NCBI GenBank assembly: GCA_016763915.1
Contig: JAESSX010000264.1
Location: forward strand, 1 to 10,228
DNA length: 10,228 bases
Source of the DNA: Rhodospirillales bacterium
Lineage (GTDB): Bacteria; Pseudomonadota; Alphaproteobacteria; Rhodospirillales_A; Casp-alpha2
Reading direction: 5' to 3'
Shown here: one piece after another, positions 1 through 5,555 of the stretch
Numbering within the stretch: the stretch's first letter is position 1
Layout of the letters: each line of letters starts with the position of its first letter
Notes under the pieces: generated by a model
What the model was told of the DNA's origin: nothing
Seen by the model: only the letters and a program-made list of their open reading frames with translations
Database searches by the model: none
Program-made: the position numbers and the translations under genes

Positions 1-304
1 CATCATTTCCGGCGGCGAGAATATCTCCTCCATCGAAGTTGAAAACGTCCTCTACAAACACCCGGATGTTCTGGCCGCCGCCGTGGTCGCCAAAGCGGAT
101 GATAAATGGGGCGAGGTCCCGTGCGCCTTTATCGAGTTGAAAGACCCCGGCCACGCCCCCACCGAACAGGACATTATCGATTTCTGCCGCGACAACATGG
201 CCCACTACAAAGCGCCCAAGACGGTGGTCTTCGGCCCCCTGCCGCAGACCTCGACCGGCAAAGTCCAAAAATTCAAGCTGCGGAAAAAGGCCGAGAGCCT
301 TTAG
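1..304 (+). CDS. Acyl-CoA synthetase (AMP-binding), C-terminal fragment
   Basis: This is the last 100 or so residues of a class I adenylate-forming enzyme, which activates a carboxylic (probably fatty) acid with ATP and transfers it to coenzyme A. The gene enters from the left edge in the frame whose first full codon is at base 2. The visible part is the mobile C-terminal domain. It opens with the [12 protein letters not shown] hinge motif followed by the HPDV segment typical of this family. Near the end comes [12 protein letters not shown], whose first lysine is the conserved catalytic residue of the adenylation step. The gene ends at a TAG stop with a normal C-terminus, so only the 5' part is missing. 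The SSIEVE form of the hinge suits medium- or long-chain acyl-CoA ligases of the AlkK/FadD-like group, but the substrate cannot be set from this fragment. It is GC-rich, like the chromosomal backbone and unlike the island that follows. Confidence 0.93.
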   Translation, partial: IISGGENISSIEVENVLYKHPDVLAAAVVAKADDKWGEVPCAFIELKDPGHAPTEQDIIDFCRDNMAHYKAPKTVVFGPLPQTSTGKVQKFKLRKKAESL

Positions 305-375
305 AGGGGAGCGCCCGGACGGCCAGCCTGCGCATTCGGGTTTTGTGGAGCGGGTTGGCTTTGCGGAATTTCCCC

Positions 376-387
376 GTGTCCCCGGAA
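376..387 (-). repeat. Left copy of a 12-bp inverted repeat flanking the island
   Basis: GTGTCCCCGGAA here is the exact reverse complement of TTCCGGGGACAC at 3378-3389. The two copies point in opposite directions on either side of the AT-rich two-gene module. From memory, the TTCCGGGGACA core followed by a C/T-A-C-T-T-A tail is common in repeats associated with REP/RAYT-type (Y1) transposases. No transposase gene is visible here, so this would be a remnant. Confidence 0.5.
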
Positions 388-451
388 ATCCCTTATTTCC
401 CCGCAATTCCACAAGGTGTCACCAGAGCTCACAAAAACTTAAACCTTTACG

Positions 452-490
452 GGTGCATTAAGTGTATGCAACCATCTATTGGTGCATTAA
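452..490. promoter_or_regulatory. Direct repeat upstream of the island promoter
   Basis: GGTGCATTAA occurs twice, at 452-461 and 481-490, with starts 29 bases apart. Between them, TGCAT and ATGCA form a small inverted pair. The block lies immediately upstream of the candidate -35 of the island genes, where an activator or repressor could bind. This is inferred from position and repetition only. Confidence 0.4.
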
Positions 491-493
491 CAA

Positions 494-525
494 TTGGACG
501 CACGCTTCTTAATCATACTTATAAT
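494..525 (+). promoter_or_regulatory. Candidate sigma70 promoter for the island genes
   Basis: A perfect TATAAT lies at 520-525, about 120 bases before the first island gene. The best upstream hexamer is TTGGAC at 494-499, but the 20-base spacer is longer than the ideal 17. If the -35 match is fortuitous, an activator at the adjacent direct repeat could compensate. Confidence 0.4.
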
Positions 526-645
526 TTGAACAGATCAGCCGAGGCAGGGGGGAGGCGTGAGGGGATTTACAATCCAACTCAGCAAACCATTTTTGAACGC
601 CTTTCGATTGATGGCAATTTTATAAAATAGAAAAAGGGAAGGTTT

Positions 646-1362
646 ATGAGCAATAAATCGCAACTGGTTAATCAAAGTTCAGATAGCGATATAGAGCTTT
701 TTGACTTCAACCAATCCCCAACAACAATATCTTCCATTAATGTCACTGTAATAAACGCCAACGAACTAAATATAGAGGTTAAAGCCTTAGATTTTGTCAA
801 TCTTAAACAGGACAATTATCAAATTGTTGTTTGGGAAGGAGCGATTACGCCACCGTATGAGGATATAGAAAATAATATTGTTAAAAGAGAAGGCATTTAC
901 AGCAGTACTTCAAAGGCCACATTTACGGTTACTGCCGAATCAATGGATGTGAATTTCTATAATGGTGTTTATTGCGTCGGCTTTTTGATGGGTGATCGTC
1001 TGCAATCAGTTTGCTCTTACTCATCATTGGTTGGAGGGGCGGAAGTAACAGTTTTCCAATCTGTGATCTATGCACTCACTGTGAGTGCTTCTCAAATATC
1101 GATTGGATTTGTTACTCCAAATGGTAATAACCCTGAATTAAACCGACAATATATTGATGTTTACAGCTTAGATGAGCCTGTGCGGCAGGAAAATGCATTG
1201 AATATAATTGGCCACCTGTCTTCATATTCCGCTGGCCAAATAGTTATTAAAATTAAAGAAGGTATAAAATTAGAGAGAGGCAAATCATACAGAGCGCTAT
1301 ATGACTTTAATAAAGACTTTAGCAGTTATGGGTCTGAAGCAATATTTACTATACCAAAATAA
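646..1362 (+). CDS. Hypothetical protein of two similar beta-rich halves, partner of P47-like gene
   Basis: I do not recognise this 238-aa protein. After a polar, probably disordered N-terminus (residues 1-30), it appears to contain an internal duplication. Residues about 31-131 and 138-237 follow the same pattern: a strand (VTVINANELNIEV versus LTVSASQISIGFV), a loop, then YQIVVWEG versus YIDVYSLDE, a glycine-containing turn (REGIYSS versus IIGHLSS), and further strands ending near a SYSS/SSYGS motif. Alternating hydrophobic residues suggest two small beta-sandwich domains. Cysteines 110 and 123 are in the first half only. There is no signal peptide or membrane segment. The ATG is preceded by GGGAAGG three bases away. 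The gene is AT-rich, unlike the backbone, and shares strand with the P47-like gene 108 bases downstream, so the two may form one transcript. A role as partner or accessory protein is an inference from position. Confidence 0.8.
   Translation: MSNKSQLVNQSSDSDIELFDFNQSPTTISSINVTVINANELNIEVKALDFVNLKQDNYQIVVWEGAITPPYEDIENNIVKREGIYSSTSKATFTVTAESMDVNFYNGVYCVGFLMGDRLQSVCSYSSLVGGAEVTVFQSVIYALTVSASQISIGFVTPNGNNPELNRQYIDVYSLDEPVRQENALNIIGHLSSYSAGQIVIKIKEGIKLERGKSYRALYDFNKDFSSYGSEAIFTIPK
1072..1088. repeat. 17-bp perfect palindrome inside the first island gene
   Basis: GCACTCAC and GTGAGTGC flank a single T. The palindrome lies at the junction between the two repeated halves of the protein. It could be an operator-like or recombination site, or a chance result of codon choice. 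Confidence 0.5.
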
Positions 1363-1470
1363 AACCGGCAGCAGCACAAGACCGTGCCTATTCAAATTTA
1401 TTTGGTGAATACGCTGTTTTTATTAAACTAACACTTGTCCGCATCTCATCTTTTTTCAGGGGGGTTTGTT

Positions 1471-3294
1471 ATGGGCGTTGAATTAACGAATGGCTGGGAT
1501 ACCGTTGTTGCCACCAGAGTCACAAATTTAAATATCGGTTTAAGAAAAGCGTTCGATTCCGGTTTGATAAAAAAAGAACTGGATAAAGATTTCACCCATT
1601 CATTTTTTGGCTTATTTAAGATTGATTGCAACATAAACACGGAATTGGGGCCTTTCGAGATAAATGGCGGTTCCGGAGAGATCATTGAAGTGCGCATCCC
1701 TATGCCAAAGGGCACGTTTTCAATGAAGAATGAAGACGATACCGTGCAAGTTGATATTGATGATTGGTATTTTAATATCAAATTGTTTCTGCAAAGAATT
1801 GATGGTGAAATCGTCCCAGGAGAAGGAGTAAAAAGCGATATTATAATGAATTTTGAGAAAGACTCCTTGGTCAGTGTCTTACTTGAAGCGCCAAATATAC
1901 CTGAATATTTAAGTGATATAAATATAATATTGAATACAAAGTTTTCTGATCTTTTTTCGGACACTAGCTACACTATCGCTAGCGTTAAATTGGGTTTCAT
2001 TCAGGAAAACTACCCATATATCGTACCCAAGACATTTCGATATGCCATTCAGGAACACACCACCGGTTCTGGGGAAGACGAGTCTTCGTTCGGCATTTTA
2101 ATGCAAACCATATCGAAAAATCCAGGCACGCCTGCCCTGGCTTATGGAACAATACCAAGTACCGGCCCGTACTGTAATACAGCGGCACTTTGCTCCAACC
2201 AAATATTTATAACTTATATTGTTCAACCAGGGCTGCTTAAAGCTCTTGGTTTAAATGACAATCAACTCAGCGTATCTCAAACAACCACTGACGGTGTTTA
2301 TAAAATAACCAACAATGGAGACTTGAAACTCGACAATGCAATTTCAAAAGCCATTAAAGACTTAAACATTACTCTACGTACTCTTACCCTGACTGTCGAC
2401 GATGCACTGGTTATTGACATAACTGGAAGTGCTAAAAAAAGTATATTTATTATTGATTTATCCGCAAGACTTACATTAGATATAGAGCTAAACGAAAAAG
2501 AACAAACTATTTCTCTAGTCTTAAATGAAGACAGAAGCTATTACACAACCAACGTTCGCATGAAATGGTGGGTGTATCTTATAGAAATTTTCACGTTTGC
2601 ATTTATTATGTTCTTTGGCGGAACTGCTGCCGCGATTGTATTTGCCTTCGCTATTACCCTAACAAATCTAATTATTACGTCTGTGGTAAATAATAAAATT
2701 AAACAGATTGTTGATGATAGCCTGCCAATGGTTATTCCGGATGTCGTGACTTGGGAATATCAGAAGTATTTTACAATTTCACAGCTTAACCTTCCAACTC
2801 CTCTGCAGGTTGCAGGGGTCATTCCTTTTTTAGAAAAAGACGAAAGCCCCACGATAATATCTGATTCTTCCACTTTTAAGACAACTGAGCGGGACGCAAT
2901 AGAAGCAATTACCGAAAATAGAATTTCCCAGGATTACGCAATTGTCACATTGAATAAAGAGGAGCTTCTGTCACTTCCCCACGTCGATGCAGATAAACTA
3001 AAGGAGATAGATAACATCTCCACAGAAATACAATTCGATAGAATAGGGGTTGGGGAAAGTAATCTTGGCCTCACGGCAGAACAGGAAGACGGGATCACCC
3101 GTTTGCTAAAGCCGATTGAAGATCAGGTTTTTCAAAAAATATTATCAGATAAAAATAAAACTTTGGATTACATGAGAGATCCAATTGGTACACTTGAGAA
3201 AAATGACATAGATATCAAAGACGAAGACATTGCTGCCTTATTTAAAGAAATCGAAGCCGTTTTTTCGAAGGAGATAGGGCCAAACGGTCCCTGA
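1471..3294 (+). CDS. P47-like TULIP-superfamily lipid-binding protein
   Basis: The product is 607 aa from the ATG at 1471, which follows a strong AGGGGGG site six bases upstream. A TTG 36 bases earlier in frame has no such site. The N-terminus reads TNGWDTVVAT (residues 6-15), the opening signature I know from the P47/OrfX proteins of clostridial toxin clusters, whose structures have the tubular lipid-binding (TULIP, BPI-like) fold. Other family-like features are a Cys-containing ALCSNQIFITYIVQP segment (239-253), a long hydrophobic stretch (366-406), and an aromatic VVTWEYQKYFTISQLNL region (from 425) leading into a closing strand. Canonical P47 is roughly 400-450 aa. Here an acidic tail of about 150 residues is added (from about 455), ending in a DPIGTLEKNDIDIKDED segment (570-586). 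There is no N-terminal signal peptide. The hydrophobic stretch could be a membrane segment or the buried part of the lipid tube. By homology it would bind a lipid or hydrophobic ligand; whether it is a toxin accessory is unknown. Family assignment is from remembered motifs. Confidence 0.75.
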   Translation: MGVELTNGWDTVVATRVTNLNIGLRKAFDSGLIKKELDKDFTHSFFGLFKIDCNINTELGPFEINGGSGEIIEVRIPMPKGTFSMKNEDDTVQVDIDDWYFNIKLFLQRIDGEIVPGEGVKSDIIMNFEKDSLVSVLLEAPNIPEYLSDINIILNTKFSDLFSDTSYTIASVKLGFIQENYPYIVPKTFRYAIQEHTTGSGEDESSFGILMQTISKNPGTPALAYGTIPSTGPYCNTAALCSNQIFITYIVQPGLLKALGLNDNQLSVSQTTTDGVYKITNNGDLKLDNAISKAIKDLNITLRTLTLTVDDALVIDITGSAKKSIFIIDLSARLTLDIELNEKEQTISLVLNEDRSYYTTNVRMKWWVYLIEIFTFAFIMFFGGTAAAIVFAFAITLTNLIITSVVNNKIKQIVDDSLPMVIPDVVTWEYQKYFTISQLNLPTPLQVAGVIPFLEKDESPTIISDSSTFKTTERDAIEAITENRISQDYAIVTLNKEELLSLPHVDADKLKEIDNISTEIQFDRIGVGESNLGLTAEQEDGITRLLKPIEDQVFQKILSDKNKTLDYMRDPIGTLEKNDIDIKDEDIAALFKEIEAVFSKEIGPNGP

Positions 3295-3306
3295 AAAAAG
3301 GGACCG
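3285..3306. terminator. Stem-loop spanning the stop codon of the P47-like gene
   Basis: CGGTCCC and GGGACCG form a perfect 7-bp stem around an A-rich 8-base loop that contains the TGA stop codon. There is no T-run on the plus side; the following bases are A-rich. It is therefore not a canonical rho-independent terminator, although it may still stabilise the mRNA end. Confidence 0.4.
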
Positions 3307-3317
3307 GAAAAAAGAAA

Positions 3318-3362
3318 CTCTGAGAGGCTCTGAAAGTCCTGAGAGTCCTGGAAGTCCTGGGG
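3318..3362 (+). repeat. Imperfect 9-bp tandem repeat, five units
   Basis: Five consecutive 9-base units run CTCTGAGAG, GCTCTGAAA, GTCCTGAGA, GTCCTGGAA, GTCCTGGGG. The last three share GTCCTG at their start. The array sits 24 bases after the P47-like stop codon and 16 bases before the TTCCGGGGACAC repeat. Confidence 0.75.
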
Positions 3363-3377
3363 GCACCTTACTTGCAA

Positions 3378-3389
3378 TTCCGGGGACAC
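3378..3389 (+). repeat. Right copy of the 12-bp inverted repeat flanking the island
   Basis: TTCCGGGGACAC is the exact inverted partner of the site at 376-387. It is followed by AGCACTTAGTTC, close to the A-TACTTAATTC tail that I recall from repeats near Y1-family transposases. This supports a mobile-element remnant at the island edge. Confidence 0.5.
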
Positions 3390-3491
3390 AGCACTTAGTT
3401 CTAATACGCTGGCGCGCTCCACATAACCCCAAGGCGCAACTGGCCGATAAAACGGCGACTGGATGCTTTGTTCCCTGTGGGGAAATGATCA

Positions 3492-3581
3492 TGCCCCCCA
3501 CCACTCACCGGGCCGTTCCCTCGAGACGGCCGCCTTGGCGGCCTCCCCGGCATGAGGGGGCAATGGCGTTTTCGGCGCCAT
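3492..3581. repeat. Nested inverted repeats, GC-rich
   Basis: An outer pair TGCCCCC (3492-3498) and GGGGGCA (3556-3562) encloses a perfect GGCCGCC-TT-GGCGGCC palindrome (3528-3543). It also encloses a competing GGCCGT/ACGGCC pair (3511-3516 and 3526-3531). Just outside, ATGGCG and CGCCAT (3563-3581) form another hairpin. The nested layout could be a folded RNA, a REP-like element or a terminator cluster ahead of the promoter at 3600. Confidence 0.5.
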
Positions 3582-3599
3582 ATATTAATCCTATTTTTC

Positions 3600-3628
3600 T
3601 TGACTTTTCGTGAAAAATTTCCTAAATA
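3600..3628 (+). promoter_or_regulatory. Strong sigma70-type promoter
   Basis: TTGACT (3600-3605) and TAAATA (3623-3628) are separated by exactly 17 bases, and AT-rich sequence lies just upstream. Transcription would start near 3635 and run into the boxA-like element. No plus-strand gene starts for another 740 bases. The product is either a non-coding RNA or nothing useful. Confidence 0.6.
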
Positions 3629-3656
3629 TGTCTTAATATTCCGTCAGTCCGGAACA

Positions 3657-3670
3657 CGCTCTTTGACATT
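3657..3670 (+). promoter_or_regulatory. boxA-like antitermination element of rRNA-leader type
   Basis: CGCTCTTTGACATT matches the bacterial boxA core (TGCTCTTTAACA) at 10 of 12 positions. It also matches the CTCTTTGACATTGTGAA wording that I associate with alphaproteobacterial 16S rRNA leaders. It lies about 25 bases after the predicted start of the 3600-3628 promoter, as in rrn leaders. No 16S sequence follows, so this is an orphan leader or an independent use of boxA. Confidence 0.5.
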
Positions 3671-4038
3671 GTGAATTTGGTTTGGCGCCGATCCCACCGG
3701 GTTGGGCCGGACCGAAGAGATTTCTTTCGCCGACTGCTTGGCAGCGGGCCTGTTGATCGCTGTTTAAGTGTCTGAAAACAGGGCTGAATTCCGGAAATGT
3801 AGACAAATGTCGACCAAAGTAGATGTTTGCGTACTTTTCTTCCGGGATTTTCCATAATACCGGCCCTGGTTGAAACCGGATTAGCTCGCCACGAACCATT
3901 CCGGCTTTGACGGATACCTTTAAAAGGGGACAAATTAAGTTTAAACGGATGCTTTACCGCAACGAAAACTGCAGTCAAACGGGAAGGTTCACAAGGACCG
4001 GCCTGAAAAGACCGACACAAAAAAGCAGGTGCTAACCG

Positions 4039-4206
4039 CTAAGCAGCATCCAGGGCTGCGAGTTCGTCTTTTATTCGGAGTTTCTGCTTTTTGAGGCTGG
4101 CGATTTCGATATCGTCGGGATGAGGTCTGTTGTTTTCTTGTTTGATGGCTTCTTCAAGAGCGTGATGTTTTGATACCAACGTGTCGACCGTATCACCTAG
4201 ACTCAT
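4039..4206 (-). CDS. YdcH/DUF465-family small protein (left copy)
   Basis: This is a 55-aa protein beginning MSLGDTVDTLVSKHHALEEA and ending in SLKKQKLRIKDELAALDAA. The layout is that of the YdcH/DUF465 family: a first helix containing L-x-x-x-H-x-x-L-x-x-x-I, a short linker with proline, then a second helix with LKKQKLRIKDE. The two helices form an alpha-helical hairpin. Its biochemical role is not known. The ATG follows a good GGAGGT site about seven bases upstream. The gene is divergent from a second DUF465 gene at 4368, and a perfect palindrome lies 28 bases before its start. Its GC content is intermediate. The short length makes it easy to overlook, but the clear family pattern and ribosome binding site support it. 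Confidence 0.85.
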   Translation of the reverse strand: MSLGDTVDTLVSKHHALEEAIKQENNRPHPDDIEIASLKKQKLRIKDELAALDAA

Positions 4207-4233
4207 ATCATTACCTCCATAGTAGTAAGATAT

Positions 4234-4250
4234 TTACCCTACTAGGGTAA
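4234..4250. promoter_or_regulatory. Perfect 17-bp palindrome, candidate operator
   Basis: TTACCCTA and TAGGGTAA flank one central base. The palindrome lies in the 161-bp gap between the two divergent DUF465 genes, 28 bases upstream of the left one, a typical place for a repressor site controlling that promoter. The regulator is unknown. Confidence 0.5.
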
Positions 4251-4367
4251 TGGAATTGGCCGCGAAAATCCACCGTCCTGAAAAACAACACCGGCGTTCC
4301 GACACGACTTCTACCGTTCCTGGCAAAAGTCTGATAGAATGGGACAACGCAACAGACATCGAAGCCG

Positions 4368-4568
4368 ATGAACGACACGGGCTATCTGAAAAAAAAGCTT
4401 TCAGACCTGACAATTGAACATCGTCGACTGGACGATGAAATATCCGAACGTCTGAATGCGACGCCTTTCGATCAGCTGGAAATTCAACGGCTGAAGAAAC
4501 GCAAGCTCGTCCTGAAAGACGAGATCAACAATATCAAGAACCAGCTTCTGCCTGACATTATCGCCTGA
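4368..4568 (+). CDS. YdcH/DUF465-family small protein (right copy)
   Basis: This 66-aa protein has the DUF465 pattern: an N-terminal helix with LTIEHRRLDDEI (residues 14-25), a short linker with proline, and a second helix with IQRLKKRKLVLKDEI (39-53). It therefore probably forms a helical hairpin and may oligomerise. No catalytic residues are known for the family. It is divergent from the 55-aa paralogue at 4039-4206 and matches it best in the LKK-x-K-L-x-x-KDE stretch of the second helix. A TAGAAT hexamer at 4335-4340 could be its -10, although no good -35 lies before it. The Shine-Dalgarno is weak. It converges on the GGDEF-like gene, with only 15 bases between the stop codons and no evident terminator. 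Confidence 0.88.
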   Translation: MNDTGYLKKKLSDLTIEHRRLDDEISERLNATPFDQLEIQRLKKRKLVLKDEINNIKNQLLPDIIA

Positions 4569-4583
4569 ACGTGGCGGTGGCCG

Positions 4584-5411
4584 TTAGATCTGGCCCTCTT
4601 GGCCGGTCTGGCCGTCTTGCCCGTCCTGTTCATCCTCCTGAGCAACTTTTGCCGATTGCTTCGCCGCCGTATGGGCCTGGAGCAGATCGCGGTCCGCGGC
4701 GTCCAGGGCGGTTTCCGGGGTTGTTTTGCCATCCAGCATGGCGACGCCGGTGACGACCTGAAGGGTTACGGCGTTCGACTGCCAAACAAACGGCTGGTTG
4801 GTAATGGCATCGACCAGCCGTTGGGCCCTGTTCCTGGCTAACGCCAGGTCGCCGGCCAGAAGAACAAGGCCGAAATCATTGCCGTCCAGATTGCCGGCCG
4901 CATCGGTGGGCAGAAGGGACTGGTCGATAACCGCCGCCACATGGACCAAAGCCCCGTCCAGCGCGCTGCGGCCAAGCCGTTGGCGAATATCGTCCCCATT
5001 GACCAGATGCAGCACGATCAGTGCGGGCGAATTAAGGTCTTCCATGCGAGACAGGATGTGGGCCAATTCCCGGAAAAATTCCCGGCGCCCCGAAAGCGGC
5101 AGGAACGAATGTTTTTCCGACAGTTCCCTGAAGTGGGCTTCACGGCCCTGGGCCAATTCGACCTCGGCGCGAAGCGGTTCGATCTGGCTCGCCAGACTTT
5201 CCAGAGCCTGGCTGACTCTGGGGTCCATATCCCCGGCCAGAATCCCGTCAATAGCAAAAGCCTCGGTACCCTGCCACGGTGAAACGCCCAAGCCCCCTTC
5301 TTTGGAATCCCGGCCGTTTTCCTGCTGTTCTTCCTCGGGATCACGCTTTCGTTCCTGTTTGGAACCTCTGGATCCCACAGGCGATATGGCATTGGTCTTG
5401 TTTACGTCCAT
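4584..5411 (-). CDS. Degenerate GGDEF-domain protein
   Basis: This 275-aa cytosolic protein has a charged, low-complexity N-terminus (residues 1-45), a helical linker (60-100) with coiled-coil character, and a GGDEF-like domain (about 103-228). The domain keeps the usual landmarks: an SGRREFFREL entry helix (107-116), LIVLHLVNGDDIRQRLG (131-147) in place of the LDLDGFKxINDxxG segment, and a signature hairpin. That hairpin reads D-G-N-D-F (176-180) where active diguanylate cyclases have GG(D/E)EF, and it is preceded by L where R is usual. I infer that it does not make cyclic di-GMP; it may bind GTP or act as a structural or regulatory module. The C-terminus is a QDGQDGQTGQEGQ repeat. An extended -10 (TGTTATAAT) lies about 60 bases upstream on the minus strand, and GAGGA lies 10 bases before the ATG. 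Confidence 0.85.
   Translation of the reverse strand: MDVNKTNAISPVGSRGSKQERKRDPEEEQQENGRDSKEGGLGVSPWQGTEAFAIDGILAGDMDPRVSQALESLASQIEPLRAEVELAQGREAHFRELSEKHSFLPLSGRREFFRELAHILSRMEDLNSPALIVLHLVNGDDIRQRLGRSALDGALVHVAAVIDQSLLPTDAAGNLDGNDFGLVLLAGDLALARNRAQRLVDAITNQPFVWQSNAVTLQVVTGVAMLDGKTTPETALDAADRDLLQAHTAAKQSAKVAQEDEQDGQDGQTGQEGQI
4590..4628 (-). repeat. 9-bp coding tandem repeat at the GGDEF-like C-terminus
   Basis: Units of the form CARGACGGS repeat four times plus a partial unit, encoding QDG-QDG-QTG-QEG-Q. The run ends two residues before the stop. Such a short in-frame repeat could vary in copy number without breaking the frame. Confidence 0.7.
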
Positions 5412-5469
5412 CCCGTTCAGTCCTCAACCAATTGGCCCGGATCTTAGACATGGATTAACGTTAAGCCGC

Positions 5470-5478
5470 ATTATAACA
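5470..5478 (-). promoter_or_regulatory. Extended -10 promoter for the GGDEF-like gene
   Basis: On the minus strand the sequence reads TGTTATAAT, a TG-N-TATAAT extended -10, about 60 bases upstream of the start codon. No good -35 is seen at the right spacing, which extended -10 promoters tolerate. Confidence 0.5.
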
Positions 5479-5506
5479 CAATTTGTGGTTAAAATATTCT
5501 TGACGA

Positions 5507-5537
5507 CACTTGCCCAAGTGGCGGCGAATCCTATAAT
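5507..5537 (+). promoter_or_regulatory. purE promoter with overlapping palindrome
   Basis: TATAAT at 5532-5537 has TTGCCC at 5510-5515, 16 bases upstream. The -35 is embedded in the perfect palindrome CACTTG-CC-CAAGTG (5507-5520), so a dimeric protein bound there would block RNA polymerase. The purE start codon is about 80 bases downstream of the -10. Confidence 0.55.
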
Positions 5538-5555
5538 TGCCGGCTTCTGATGGTA

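Larger units (their letters stand above)
305..645. other. Intergenic boundary between GC-rich backbone and AT-rich island
   Basis: I see no convincing gene in these 341 bases. The first third is GC-rich. It holds the short inverted pair GGAAAT/ATTTCC around 385-399 and a GTGTCCCCGGAA site that recurs in inverted form beyond the P47-like gene. From about 420 the composition turns AT-rich, and the rest looks like the promoter and leader of the gene starting at 646. A reading frame continuing out of the acyl-CoA synthetase in another frame to 630 is not supported by any family resemblance. Confidence 0.6.
3295..4038. other. Long non-coding stretch with repeat remnants and an rRNA-like leader
   Basis: No plausible gene is seen in these 744 bases. 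Minus-strand open frames here have no family resemblance and are interrupted by structural repeats. In order, the stretch holds a 9-bp tandem repeat, an inverted copy of the island-flanking 12-mer, nested GC-rich hairpins, a strong sigma70-type promoter with a boxA-like element, and a GGGGACAAATTAAGTTT motif at 3929-3945. The last resembles repeat remnants next to Y1-type transposases. It reads as a scrapyard of mobile and duplicated sequence. Confidence 0.6.

Noticed and set aside
106..630. Open frame of 174 codons overlapping the acyl-CoA synthetase end and the following gap
   Set aside because: It overlaps a well-supported gene in another frame, has arginine/proline-rich shadow composition in the overlap, and resembles no family. 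A shorter start at 466 (54 codons) also lacks a good ribosome binding site.
1446..1964. 172-codon minus-strand open frame opposite the P47-like gene
   Set aside because: It is antisense to a gene with a strong ribosome binding site and family motifs, and has the composition of a shadow frame.
3285..3306. Strong rho-independent terminator after the P47-like gene
   Set aside because: The stem is perfect but is followed by A's, not T's, on the plus strand, so it is listed only as a low-confidence stem-loop.
3622..4020. 132-codon minus-strand open frame in the non-coding stretch
   Set aside because: It runs through the promoter, the boxA-like element and repeat remnants, and its low-complexity product shows no domain. 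The FKLNLSPFKG part is simply the translated repeat motif.
4798..5550. 250-codon plus-strand open frame opposite the GGDEF-like gene
   Set aside because: Ser/Arg/Pro-rich composition typical of the antisense of a GC-rich gene, and the opposite strand has clear domain structure.
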